A stretch of DNA of 64,000 nucleotides. It comes from Microplitis mediator (Eukaryota > Arthropoda > Insecta > Hymenoptera > Braconidae). The notes under the pieces are model-generated. The model did not search any database. It was not told the origin of the DNA and was given only the letters and a program-made list of their open reading frames with translations. Positions 22,571-33,399 of the stretch are shown here, in pieces. The stretch covers positions 6,099,879-6,163,878 of the forward strand of contig NC_079977.1 of assembly GCF_029852145.1 (NCBI RefSeq), in the 5' to 3' direction. The position numbers were made by a program, and so were the translations under genes. The first letter of the stretch is position 1. Each line of letters opens with the position of its first letter.

Positions 22571-22802
22571 TTGATATAACTGACCCAGTCATCTCTCCAG
22601 TGGATTAATGACACCCAAGGGTAGATTGGGTCCCACAGGCAGCCTGGAGCTAACAGAGGGCCGATTTAAAAAATTCTAAGGCTAGTAAAAAATTGATGCA
22701 AGTGATCCAGCGATTTTATCAGCAGATTAATGGCAGCTAGGAGTGGACTAGGATCTAAATGCAGCCTAAGACCATCAGAGAGTCGATTTTAAAAATTCTA
22801 AG
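22571..22802 (+). repeat. Diverged tandem duplication (2 x ~115 bp)
   Basis: Unit 1 (22571-22682) and unit 2 (22692-22802) share TTGAT...CTGAYCCAG, GATTAATG, GCAGCCT and GATTTWAAAAATTCTAAG in order. No coding frame runs through both. Confidence 0.55.
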
Positions 22803-22949
22803 TTCCTTCGTTTCATGATATATGTCTTTGTTGGTCTGATTCATCTTGGCGATCTGGATGGGAATAATGGAGCTATTAGATATTTTCGATACATATGTGC
22901 GAAGTGAGGCATTCCCAGGGCTTAAAAATTGCGACACGAGCCTAAGGAA

Positions 22950-23017
22950 CGGCGCGTTTACAGCGGGGCCGAGTACGCATCAAGGTAAGCGTACTCGGTC
23001 TCGTTGTAAACGCGCCG
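22950..23017 (+). ncRNA. GC-rich perfect RNA hairpin (candidate)
   Basis: Two 29-base arms (22950-22978 and 22989-23017) around a 10-base loop. In the plus-strand RNA all 29 positions pair: 26 Watson-Crick and 3 G-U. The stem begins CGGCGCGTTTACA and is far more GC-rich than its surroundings. It could be a pre-miRNA-like or other structured RNA, or the core of a palindromic element whose right arm has lost three C by deamination. Confidence 0.4.
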
Positions 23018-25400
23018 ATCTTCTGGCGAGTGTCTCAATTAAGTCCTGTCCTGTGAATGTCTTATTTAGGACATTTGTATCGAACAATATTTTTTGTAAC
23101 GACTGCTTTCAAAGTTCAATAGAGAGAAATTATTCATCTACAAATAAATATTGTAAATAGCATAACTATATTAGTTATCAAAAAATTTTAATCAATCCAT
23201 AATATTACATTTTAAATAAAATTTTTAATCAATTGTCTTATAAATTTATTTTTATTTCAAATTTAGATCTTAATTACTGATAATAGAACAAAAATAATAC
23301 TATTGTTTAGCGTCGAAATGAAAATTAACCATACAGTTATTAAATGTAAAATTCATATTTTTTGAAGGTATATTAAATATTGATGACAATTCTCGGAGAA
23401 AGATGTTGTTTTATTTAATTTTTGCCAGGTCACAAATTTATCATACAGTTTTTGTGTTTTGGTCCAGATTTTTCCGGTAATAAATTACGTGTAACATTTT
23501 GAGCAGCAAATACTAGGTCTGGAGGCGTACAATGTTTCGTTAATTCATTCATTGTTTACGTAGATTTTTAACAACTTTTTTTAAAATTTTAATTAATGTG
23601 ACAGATTATTATAAATAATGTAAATAATACACGCAGTTATGGTTAGTAATTGCACCGAGTTGAACATATCATCGACAGACTGCTTTTTATGAGTGGTTAT
23701 TTAGTATGCGCAGGCGCTAGAATTAGTTTCAGTACGCTTGATGGTTTGAATGTAGTGGTAGTAGCGAACACGTACATTCTATGAATCGTATACATTTCTT
23801 GTAGTTAATTTTCATTCCCGCACGGTAAATCAGTTGGGAAGTTCGACTCCGCTTACTTTCCTGCACGCTACTATAGTGTATTCGCTCTGAGTAAAGCCAT
23901 GGTAGGGGAAATTAAATCGACTGAAGCGTTCGCAGTGGTTACTTTCGGTGTTACGGGAGGCTATTATTACTTATATTAATTGAATAAATATTTATATATT
24001 ACATTGAAATAACTATTTAATTATTTATTTTTCATTTTGATTTTTTCCTTGGTATCATTTTTTGACTTTGATATAAATTTCAAACAACTTAACCTAAATG
24101 GTTACTGCATTCTTTTTTATTTTTTTATCATTATACTTACTTGTTGTTGATTCGTTTAGCTAAAAAACAAAACTGCAATTACTATAAATCTGTCATATAT
24201 TTTTTATAACTTTTTTTTTTTTTACTATTATTTATTTTTATGTTTCTTGCTTTTGACATGCATACAAAAACATACTCTGACAGCCTCCTGTAGTTCATAT
24301 TTTGTCTGGCGCTGCAGTCACACTCATAGCGAATACAACCATCACGAGAATACGCGACTTTACGTTTGCTAGGCAAGGCTCGAATATTGAACTTTGGAAG
24401 TTTTACATATTCTTGTAATTGTAAAATATTTTTTATTTCCTGTAATAAAAATTGAATTTTTTCACAAAATTGAGATATTATTTTTTTAGCCCGATTTTCG
24501 AAATTCAAGTATTTATGAAATAAAACTTTTGAAAAAATAATTTGTGTTTGTTAAGAACTTTTTAATTTATTTACTAGTTGATTTCAGATACTAATTAGCT
24601 TTAAATCTTTGAAAACTGCGTCAATTGATGCAAACAATGAAATAGGTTAATTTGGTCAAGAAAAATCGTAGAGAAAAACCCATTAATTAATTTTGAAAAA
24701 TGTGATTTCGAGAACCGATAAGCGGCTGCTCTTCAGATGACTGTAAACTCAAAAAAACTATTCTAGATATCGAAATTTTAATATCTTATTTTTGAAGCTA
24801 TAGACTATCGAAGTATGCAAAAAAAAATTTATTTATTCAAAATTTCACACTAGAGGTTTCCCTTGATGTCTCACACATCTTTAAAACAAAAAATAAAAAA
24901 TATCTCTGATACGTTTTTCATAAAAACAAAATTGAATAAACATATTATAATTTACAAGCATCAATAACTGCTGGACAAAAAAACCCATCACCTGGACCAA
25001 CTCAACAGTAAAATTATTTTTTAAAGCAGGTGTAACTTAAGCTCCAACAATCACAACACAACACAATTCAATAAAATAGTCGATTGCCGGTTGGATTGGT
25101 TCATCTTCCACCTTATACCCAAACCTTTGAAACAATCCTGCGTGAAAATAGTTAATTCCCAAAAAAAAACCTCAAATCCCGTACCGACCGTATCCCAAAT
25201 TGCAGCCAGAGCGTGGCGGTTTTAACTCATATTTATTTTTACTTTATTTAGTATCTACCTGCGCCCACTCATACATTTACCATCATCATTACGAGTTTAT
25301 TGTCGGCATAACTTGCCAGTAGTAGTTGTAGTTGTAGTTGTATTTAGTATTAACAATGTTAGAATCCGCGGCGATGTGTTAATAATGAGAAACGTGGCGA
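23018..25400. other. Non-coding stretch with a promoter-like patch (23640-23970)
   Basis: The 23640-23970 patch is GC-richer and has ATGCGCAGGCGC (NRF1-like) near 23706; it may be a promoter or an untranslated exon. A minus-strand frame at 24182-24508 includes a cysteine-containing stretch but no family I recognise. A reverse partial copy of the 28311 element lies at 24694-24870. Confidence 0.35.
24694..24870 (-). repeat. Fragment of the GAGGGACCACTAG element
   Basis: The reverse strand matches 28311-28470: CTCTAGTGTGAAATTTTG, CTTCGATAGTCTATAGCTTC and CAGCCGCTTATCGGTTCTCG appear in the same order. Confidence 0.65.
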
Positions 25401-25429
25401 CTTAAGTCTTAAGTCTTAAAGTGAAGGAG

Positions 25430-25560
25430 CCTCTTGTCTTGGTAGTAAGAATTGTAAGGTCCGGTGGTGCCCGAGGAGCATAACAACTCGCGGAGCATAA
25501 CGCCACGAGCCATCATATCCTCCTCGAGAATATAACATCGCGCGCACGAGCTCGGAAATA
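25430..25560. other. GC-richer patch
   Basis: GTCCGGTGGTGCCCGAGGAG, GCATAACGCCACGAGCC and CATCGCGCGCACGAGC stand out from an AT-rich background. It lies between AT/TG microsatellite-like runs. No convincing frame; regulatory island or untranslated exon. Confidence 0.3.
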
Positions 25561-26314
25561 TTTTTATTCGCACACACACTCGCTTATTTACACTCTTTTC
25601 TCTTTATACTCTTATATTATTCTTCGTTGCATACTACAATAAAAAATATCATTTTTTTTTACTATTGTTTTACATTTAACACTTGTCTTTGTTCATACTC
25701 TACATTATACATATGATAAATATAAATATATGCTGGATATTCTTAGGGTAGTAAAGGCGGTAGGCAAAGAAGTCTTAGCTTTATTTTTTATTAAATATAT
25801 TTATTTATTTATGACGTAGCGTGCGGAGGTATGTAACATACGATGATGTTTTAAGTGCGTATGTATTGTATGAGTTGCAAGTAAACCACTTCCGCAAACT
25901 AGATCGCTGGGTGTAGATATTTGAGGCGTCTGTGTTTATGTTTATGTTTATATTTATATTCGTTATTTTATTTGTTTGAGAGAGTGTGTGTGAGGAGAGA
26001 GGAGAGAGGTGCAAGTGGTCATTGTCCACACTTTGTGTACTCACAAGCACCGGAAGTCTCTTATGCGGATAAGTTTAGATTTTGACAGATAGGTAAAATT
26101 TTAGAAAGCTAATTGGAGTTTTTTTATGAGACTGAAGAAATAATTTTTTTTTTTTTCAAATGACGAAATTTTGTTTGATAAATTTTTGAGGTGAATTCAG
26201 AAATTTATAAGTAAAAATGGATTTGGGATAGAGAATTTTTGGAAAATAAGATATGAATCTATATGAGTTGGACGAGAATGAGAGCTGAATTTTAGCTTTT
26301 TTTATGAAACTGAA

Positions 26315-26495
26315 ACTAGCCGACGTCTGATAATTTTAGAATTTTTTTATAAGCGGCAAATTTAAAAAAAAACATTTTAGAAAATTGTACCTATAGTTTT
26401 TTTAATTTTCTTCATGTGCATAACTTTAGTACTTTTTTTTTTTTTAATTAAATTGTAAAAAAAAATTCGAAAATTGTTAATTGTCTGCTCACTTC
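26315..26495. repeat. 200-bp palindromic repeat (GACGTCTGATAATTTT family)
   Basis: CTAGCCGACGTCTGATAATT to TAATTGTCTGCTCACTTCAG, with ATTGTACCTATAGTTTTT inside; same family as in the MELK introns. Confidence 0.6.
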
Positions 26496-26506
26496 AGGAT
26501 TATTTT

Positions 26507-26917
26507 AAACTTCCCGCTACGAAAATTGCAAATTTTCAAAAAAAGGGAAGTTATTGGTTTCGGTCCGATTTTCGAAAATCGAGTTTTCACTAGATGTCGA
26601 CGTTTTGAGGTCCTAGGAAGCTATTTCGACTATTTTCGGATGGACGTCTGTGTGTACGTGTGTGTATAAACAACGAATGAACCGATTTTAACTTCTTGGT
26701 GGCAATTGAAAGGGCTCAACAAGACTTAAAATTGATTAGATTTTGGAGTCGTAGTTTACAAGTTATACGAAAAATAAAAATTGAAAAATTTTTTGTTTTT
26801 AGGTTTTTTGCGTGTAACTCATAAACCACTTGCCCGATTCGCCTCAAAATGTAATCAGTTCTAAGTCTTGGTGAGCTTTTTCGATTGCTCCCTGAGCTCA
26901 AAAACAGCGGGAAGTTT
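26507..26917. mobile_element. AAACTTCCCGCT-bounded element, copy 1
   Basis: Inverted ends AAACTTCCCGCT and AGCGGGAAGTTT. The body has GATGGACGTCTGTGTG, a GTGTGTATA tract and GGCAATTGAAAGGGCTCA, all shared in opposite orientation with 61951-62543. The open frame at 26481-26669 is only a by-product. Confidence 0.7.
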
Positions 26918-26959
26918 TGGGACTGGCCCGCAGGGTCAGGCGGTTTTCAGATTTTCTTT

Positions 26960-27640
26960 AATGATTTTAATTAATGGAAAAGTATAAGATAAAAATTTTA
27001 TTTTAATAGTAGGATAGAAATATCTTTAAACATATTTAAAGAATTGATTATGTTATCGGGTCTTTTACAAATTATTTTACTAAAATTTTTCAAGTGTCCA
27101 AAACTGGCCAAAAACGGTACCTGTACTCTATATTTAAAAAAGTCTTGTTTTTATTTCAATTTTTACGCATTCATAAAAAAATACAGTAGAATCTTTCAAC
27201 TTTTACTCCCTAACTCCCCCCTCCCCCATTTCTCATACAAAAGTGGGAGTAATTTGTAGTGTCCTTTTACTGTCATGTATTCTGTAACTGAGTCCTGGTA
27301 TTTCAAACCCCTCGTCGTCAAAGTTAGAGAGCTTCCGCTGTACTTTGATTTGGTAGAACCGATTTTACTATGCAGTTAATTATAAAAACTAAATATGTTA
27401 CTTTGTTAGTTCTGTTTCATATATATGAAACATATTTACATTATTGCTAATTTTCACCATAATTCCATACTATTCTTACATAAATATCTGCACAAAATTT
27501 TTATGTAAACACCCGGAAAATTTTCTGTGATAAAAAAAAAATTAAAGTTTATTTATAAATTTAATAATTAATATATTTTTTTTGTATTCGTATTTATAAT
27601 TTTTTTTACATAAAAAAATAAATAATCTAGGCACGAGCCA
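26960..27640. other. Non-coding stretch, nothing recognised
   Basis: AT-rich sequence with a short GGGAGTAATTTG/CTCCCCCCTCCCCC area near 27210. No gene, repeat family or clear structure. Confidence 0.4.
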
Positions 27641-27659
27641 ACGTTATCTATATATATGT

Positions 27660-28140
27660 ATATATATATTTATAGGTAAGCGAATATGCCAAGTCTCTGA
27701 CCCGAAGTTCCTCTTGCTTACGTTAAGGAGTCTTCCGGGGGAGCGTTCAGCATGCGTAAGGAGCGTTATATTCTTATATATATGTATATGTATATGTAGA
27801 TATATATGTAAGAAACAAATAAGAAAGTATAAAAAATAAAGAGGGGGATATTAGAGACTTGTATGAGTGTATATATTGGGAAGTAGAAAGGTGCGCGGGG
27901 GTGTATGCCACGCGCTACCTATCCCGTGCCTCCATATCACAGCCGCCATGGCATGTAATGTTACAACCACTCGTCGTCACACTCTGCTTCTCAGCGCACA
28001 CGATAATTGCGCTCATTACAGTTATTTTAAAAAAATATAAAAATATATATGAAAGAAAAAAAAAATAATCACCAGCAGAGCTGATTGTTGAATGATGATA
28101 TCAAGTCGCGCGCGGACTCACTCACGAAACCTTTAAGATA
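27660..28140. other. GC-richer island flanked by TATATG microsatellites
   Basis: TATATATATGTATATA tracts flank patches such as TCTTCCGGGGGAGCGTTC and CACGCGCTACCTATCCC. The 69-codon frame at 27859-28068 is open but has no similarity I can name and continues into AT-rich tail sequence. Possible promoter or untranslated exon. Confidence 0.35.
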
Positions 28141-28310
28141 ACGCGGGGTTCAAAAAATCTTCTTTCATTTATTTATTTATTTATTCATTTGTATGTACAC
28201 TTGATATTTAATTGGACTAATTAATTTATTATTATTATTATTATTATTCTATTTTAATTTTTTTTAATTACGGCATTAATTGGAAATTTATTGAAATTAT
28301 GATTATTTAA

Positions 28311-30094
28311 GAGGGACCACTAGCGTGGAATTTTGTAAAATCATTTTTTTTTTGCATATTTCGATAGTCTGTAGCTTCAAAAATGACATACTAAAATTTC
28401 AAGTTGATATCTCGAATAGTTTTTTGGATTACATCCATCTGAAAAGCAGCCGCTTATCGGTTCTCGAAAATACTTTTGCATCGAAAGCCACTTTTTATAG
28501 ATGAGCTACGATTAATGCAACCGAGGGGACGCAGGGGTGATGTACGTAACGATTTCCTTGAGCTACCTTATTGTCGAAGAGATAAATATGATAAATCGTT
28601 TATAGTTAGTGCTATAAGAGCCTGGAATCGATTACCCGAAAATTGTACCTGGCAGCCTACATTTCTTGAATTTCGGCGAATGTGTTCTTTTTAAATCAAA
28701 ACTGTTAATATGTTGAGTATGTGATGATTGAGTGTGTTTATTGTCTATAGTTTAAGCATAATATATTGTATACTTATTTATTGCATGCCTTAAGCGCGAG
28801 CGTAGGTATGCTCTACTCTCGCCTAAAAATTAAAAACTGGGTTCCGTCAGAGTTTTTTTTAAATAAATAATAATATAGTGGTTAAAGTAGGTCAGCCTTC
28901 ATACCACAATTAAAGAAAACATCAATGGTCATTTTTCTAAACAATAAACAGCTGGTCCAACCCACAATTTAGATAAAAAATGAATTTTTTAGAAAAAAAT
29001 CCTGTAAAATACATGTAACACTCTTCTTGTAATCACCATAACTTTCGAAAAACAAAACGAATTTTTTCACATTTTATTTCAATATATCCGTAAATTCATT
29101 GTGACAAACTGATTAAAAATCCACAACTCTATCATTATTCGTTTAATTATAAAATAATAAAATGTGCACTGTCGAAGCTTAAAAATTTACATCTCAGGCT
29201 GCCATATATAAAAAAAATATATAAACAGAGTTAGTGAAGACCTGGTTCTTCTATCGGAGCGTGCTAGATGGCGTTAGCAAAGATTTCCATTCTATCCGCG
29301 AGAATTTTTTAATATTTTCTATAATAATTTTCTATTATAATAAATTAGTTTAATAGTTCCTAAAATGTAAGCAAAAAAAAAAAAGAAAAAACTAGGAGTC
29401 TTTATGAAAAAATTAACAAATCGTAACGTAAACATTTAATCTAAATAATTCGTGTATGACACGACCGCTTAAGGCATGCTCATTTGGATTTTCCAAACTT
29501 TTTATGTCTACTTTTGTATCTTTGGAAGGCAGCAAGAAGTTTCGATTCTATGGCCTTAAAATAATAAATAACAATAATAAAATTTTCAAAATTGCTCCAT
29601 TTATAACTCAAAGACAAATCATCTGATCAATATGATTTGAATTGCAGTTTCTTTTATATATGTTTCTACGTACCACGAACCTTCAGTTTTCTGATCGAAT
29701 CAAAAATGTAATTTTGGCATCCAAAAATCATCAAATTTTCGCGCCAAATTTGAAATTTTTTTTTAAAACTCCGCCATTTTGTTAAGTTTCAATTTTTTTC
29801 TTGGCCCGAGGGTCATGGTACGGGAAATACTTTCTAGTATAATAAACTTTTTAGTTCTTTTGATTTCATGCACTGCGCAGGTCGCTATCACTGCAGTAGG
29901 TACTTTTTTTTTTGAGCAAGAGATTGTGAATAACTCAGTGAATTTTGAATTTTTCGATCCAAAAATTTTATCTTGTATTCATTATATATTCATAAATATG
30001 TCCTTAAAACGTTAAAACATTCCATGCAGTAGTTTTCTTTAAAAAAATTCCCCAAAATCATATTTTTTTCAGGCGGTCACACTAGTGGTCCCCC
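28311..30094. mobile_element. TTAA-flanked element with a nested LINE fragment
   Basis: Inverted ends GAGGGACCACTAGCGTG and, inverted from the right, GGGGGACCACTAGTGTG, flanked on both sides by TTAA (28307-28310, 30095-30098), as for piggyBac-like insertions. A truncated LINE tail lies inside from about 28473. No transposase recognised. Fragment at 24694-24870. Confidence 0.65.
28476..28694 (+). pseudogene. Non-LTR retrotransposon ORF2 C-terminal fragment
   Basis: 72 codons ending in stop TAA. CRRDKYDKSFIVSAIRAWNR followed by LPENCTW is the typical C-terminal tail after the reverse transcriptase of arthropod LINEs of the jockey/CR1 kind. The clade is uncertain. Everything upstream, including the catalytic domain, is missing: a 5'-truncated copy. 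About 165 bases of 3' UTR follow, ending in a TTTTTTTTAAATAAATAATA tract. Confidence 0.8.
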
Positions 30095-30099
30095 TTAAT

Positions 30100-31067
30100 A
30101 GATAGTAGTTGAATTAAATTAAGATCTGAGAATTTTATGGAGATCTTATGGCGAAGGTTATAAAGTGTACAGTGGCATGTTTTTGGAGGCTGGGTTATAT
30201 TTTATGAAAAGCTGCCTCTGTAGAGATTTCTGTTGATGTCGAGATCAAGTTATCGCCGTATCAAACTCAGAGTTGTAAAGGGTTAAAGTACCACTTGTTG
30301 ACGTGACTTGAATTTTAAGATTTTTTATCATAAATTTACACAACCGAAATACATAAGATATTTCTGCGTTTTATTTATTGCCATGTTGGCTTTTATATAT
30401 TTTTTTTTCGTCGGCAGAGACGGAAGGTACAGAATTTGTTTGAAATAAAATTATTAAATTTAAAATTTGAAAAATTGTTTTAAAAATTCTGTAAATGTCC
30501 AAAATTTTTTGTTATAATTTAATTACAAATTCGATTAAATTATTTTTATTAGTTTATTTGAAATAAAAATATCAAATCTTTTAGCTGTCAAAATTCTGAG
30601 CTTGAAATAAAAAATTTTTTCTTCAGTCAAAATTTTAGATTTAAGTAACGTTAAATTTTTTTGATTTTTTACTTCATTTAAAAAAAAAATTTGTCGAAAT
30701 ATTTTTAATAGTTTTTCAAAAATTAATTTGGGCAGCATAAAATTCAATTTTTTCAAGTATTCGAACCATAAACTTCAAATTGAAAATTTCGATCTGGACC
30801 TAGTACTAGTAGTCAAAATTTTAATTTCAGCTTTATTTTAAAAAATTTTCAAAAATATTTTACTTACGCTAATAAATTTCCAATTTCAAAATAATCCCTT
30901 GCCGCCAAATTATCAGTTTTCTCAAATAAATTTTTCAAAGATAAAAAAATTAGTAAATTCCAAATTTTTCTAGTCAAAAATTTTAAAAATAATTTTTGAC
31001 CCATTACTTTTTTTATAAAATTCAAAATAAATAATTTTTTGAAAAATCATAAGCTTATTTATTCATT
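30100..31067. other. Non-coding stretch, nothing recognised
   Basis: AT-rich with many AAATTTT-like words. The minus-strand frame at 30535-30756 is low-complexity Lys/Ile/Phe and not credible. Confidence 0.4.
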
Positions 31068-31225
31068 CCCAATCACGTACGTGGCTCGGCGCAGTGAATA
31101 GCGGCAAGGACTTCAAATCGAATGGACGTAGGTTCGAGGCCAGTAGTCGCCAGGATTTTTTCGTCAATAAAAAATATAATTAGTCTGTCTCAGTAATGTC
31201 TTTATCCATTAGATTCGTTATCTAA
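31068..31225 (+). mobile_element. tRNA-derived SINE, copy 2
   Basis: Head TGGCTCGGCGCAGTGAATAG and B box GGTTCGAGGCC, then GGATTTTTTCGTCAATAAAA and a CATTAGATTCG tail, aligned with 21545-21735. Confidence 0.65.
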
Positions 31226-31703
31226 TATTTTTTTCGAAAAATTAATGGTGACTGTAGAATTTAATGAAATTTTATCAGGCCATTTTCAGCATAAAATTTC
31301 ATGAAATTTCATCAGTGAAATTTTATAAAATTTCATGAACAAATTTTTTCCCGCGTTAAGATTTTATCATAAATTCTTTATCGATTTAGCCTCCAACTTT
31401 AATAAACTTTACTGCAGTATCTAAAGTTGTCGCTTGACGCGCGAAACAATGCGGTATTGTTTTATTCTACCATACATTCAAACATATATGGAATAACTAT
31501 ATCTACATATATATAAAAATTGAATTTTGTAATTTTGACAACAATGCGACCCCCACACAGCGTTGCTTCAAATGCAAATTTATAGAAAAAAAATAAATAA
31601 AAAAAAAATATTTATAAAATAAAATAAAGAGAAAGAGAATTACAAAAAAAAAAAAAAATGAAATAAAAAAAAACCGTAAGGGCATTATAATTTATATTAC
31701 TAC

Positions 31704-31979
31704 ATGTGGCAGCGGGACTTCCGGCGAAAGCATAGGCGCAGTTCCGGCGGTCACTCCACCAACCGGGTACCGAGTAGTCGCCGGCGAAGTTACCACAAGA
31801 TCCTACGTCGCCAGATTATGGCCCTCTGTATTGTCCTCGTCATCCTCATCCTCATCCTCATCCTCGTCCTCATGCTCATCCCGTCCACGCCGCCCTACTC
31901 TATTACCATAAACAATTGTCTCCAGCTTAATACATTATTGTCAACAAGAATTATTTCGTGTGTTAATTTGTCTCACTAA
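31704..31979 (+). CDS. Possible membrane microprotein or first coding exon
   Basis: An open frame of 91 codons that begins in a GC-rich patch. Residues 1-37 are very basic (RRKHRR, SSRRRSYHK, LRRQ), and 38-62 form a long aliphatic stretch, so it looks like a type II membrane protein N-terminus. The hydrophobic part is partly encoded by CTCATC simple repeats (31835-31880), which could make it by chance. The last ~25 codons are AT-rich and may be intron. I recognise no family. It might instead be a regulatory island or an untranslated exon. Confidence 0.3.
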   Translation: MWQRDFRRKHRRSSGGHSTNRVPSSRRRSYHKILRRQIMALCIVLVILILILILVLMLIPSTPPYSITINNCLQLNTLLSTRIISCVNLSH

Positions 31980-32237
31980 TTTATTTACATTTTTTTCTTC
32001 TTGTTTTATTTAACTATTGTATACACATTAAATTAACACTTACATACATTTTGTAACATAGCTCATTTTTTTTTAATTATATAATTAATTTTGAAATTAT
32101 TTCGAGCTGCTTCAATTTTTCATAAGAGAAAAAAAAAGTTTTTGAAAAATATGCTGGTCAAAGTTTATCTAGACTTCAATTATAATTTAAAAAAAAAATT
32201 TCACTTCATTTTTCTCCATTTTTTATGCTACTCAACC

Positions 32238-32416
32238 GCAGAGAAAAAAGATTTTTTGGCGAAAGAAAAATTTTGCATCATGGAATGAAAACAAAAATTT
32301 TCTCAATTAAAAATATTTTTTCTCGGCCCAAAAAAATTTTCGTTTTTAATTCATAATGCAAAAAATTTTTTCTGAGTGAGTAAAAATTTTTCGCGCCAAA
32401 AATCTTTTTTTTTCTG
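32238..32416. mobile_element. ACACAGAAAAAAAGGAT MITE, copy 2
   Basis: GCAGAGAAAAAAGATTTTTT with inverse AAAAATCTTTTTTTTTCTGC at the right; shares ATAATGCAAAAAATTT with the other copies. Confidence 0.65.
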
Positions 32417-32736
32417 CCCGCGAAAGTCAATTTTAAATTCAAATTTTTCCAACATCATAAATCTCTCATTTTAAAGCTAAAACTCAAAATTTTTTATATT
32501 TTTCAAATTTGTCATATTCTCAACATATTTTAGATTCGTAAAAAAAATTTTTATTTCTTTCTTTCGTCACTTTTGTTTTTTTGAAAATAATTAAAATAAT
32601 TTTTCACAAAAAGTTCTCAAAATAACTGAAACTAGAACTCTAGCTGAGGAAAGTTACAATAATTTGAATTTGAATCAATTACCCGCCAATTTCTTCAAAA
32701 ACTTTCATACATTGGAACCCAAAACTCATTAAATAT

Positions 32737-33062
32737 TCACTGTAAGGAATATTTTCCCTGCTTAGTAAAGTCAACGATCATCTGTATCGTATTTTGAAAA
32801 CGCCGCAAAACCCCATGGGCTTTTTCAGGTGACTCTGATTTAAAAATCGCTTGCGTATACGCCGCAGTAACATCAGCCACTAAATTTTGTGCTTTTGTAG
32901 CACCAGCTTGTGATGAAGCTCTTAAATTACTCTTATTATTTTTAAACATATTCGCTTCTTCAGTAATTCCTTTTTTTATTAATTCTATTAAATTATCGTC
33001 ATTTTTTTCCAATGTGCCGTTTGATATTTTTTGTAAAATATTTTCAATCAAAATATCATTAG
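32737..33062 (-). CDS. Secreted protein gene, exon 2
   Basis: Encodes residues 44-151 and stop TGA. Starts at the acceptor TTTTTTTTAG; amphipathic helices and sequons N58-G-T and N86-K-S. Confidence 0.75.
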
Positions 33063-33282
33063 CTAAAAAAAAGTTCAAAAAATTACAGACAATTTTGAGC
33101 ATTGTATATATTTATATATATTTTTATACATATGAATTTAGTAATTACGTACCTGTTTTAATTTTATCAGTTGTTTGGTCATGTGACGAAAAATTAGTTG
33201 ACAAATTGTTACACCGCGCTATCGTAATTGAAATAAAAATATAAATAGTTACTGTCTTTAAAATCATTATAATGTTCTTCAT
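32737..33282 (-). CDS. Small secreted glycoprotein of unknown family (2 exons)
   Basis: Exon 1 is 33153-33282 (ATG at 33282, donor GTACGT) and exon 2 is 32737-33062 (acceptor TTTTAG), phase 1. Together they encode 151 residues. Residues 1-22 are a clear signal peptide (KTVTIYIFISITIA), with cleavage expected near A22-C24. The mature part has no cysteine after C24 and four N-glycosylation sequons (N26, N30, N58, N86). It looks largely helical (IENILQKI, DNLIELIKKGITEE, AQNLVADVTAAYTQAIF, VLRRFQNTIQMIVDF). A strong TATA box lies just upstream and the leader is very short, as in highly expressed secreted-protein genes. The long open frame starting at 33102 runs into the intron and is not the true start. 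I do not recognise the family; venom, salivary or haemolymph roles are guesses. Confidence 0.72.
33153..33282 (-). CDS. Secreted protein gene, exon 1 (signal peptide)
   Basis: Encodes residues 1-43 plus one base of codon 44: hydrophobic leader, then a Ser/Thr/Asn-rich segment with sequons N26-L-S and N30-F-S. It ends ACAG before GTACGT on the minus strand. Confidence 0.7.
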
Positions 33283-33331
33283 TGTGTCGTAAATAACAAT
33301 AGACTAAAGTCTTGCTCTAACGCAATACCCT

Positions 33332-33340
33332 TTTTATATA
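33332..33340 (-). promoter_or_regulatory. TATA box of the secreted-protein gene
   Basis: TATATAAAA on the minus strand, about 50 bases before the ATG. Transcription would start near 33305-33312, giving a leader of about 25-30 bases. Confidence 0.6.
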
Positions 33341-33399
33341 TATTTCTTTCAAATGGCATATATACGAAGAAAAATTTCTTTTTCGAGGAATTTTTTTTA

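Noticed and set aside
22846..23160. 104-codon frame across the GC-rich hairpin
   Set aside because: Its middle is the hairpin read through both arms; no similarity and poor start context.
24182..24508. 108-codon minus-strand frame with clustered cysteines
   Set aside because: No homologue recognised, lysine-rich AT-coded ends and no visible splice or promoter support.
32737..33102. 121-codon single-exon reading of the secreted-protein gene
   Set aside because: Its ATG lies in the intron before the TTTTTTTTAG acceptor; splicing to 33153-33282 gives a signal peptide and a TATA-driven leader instead.
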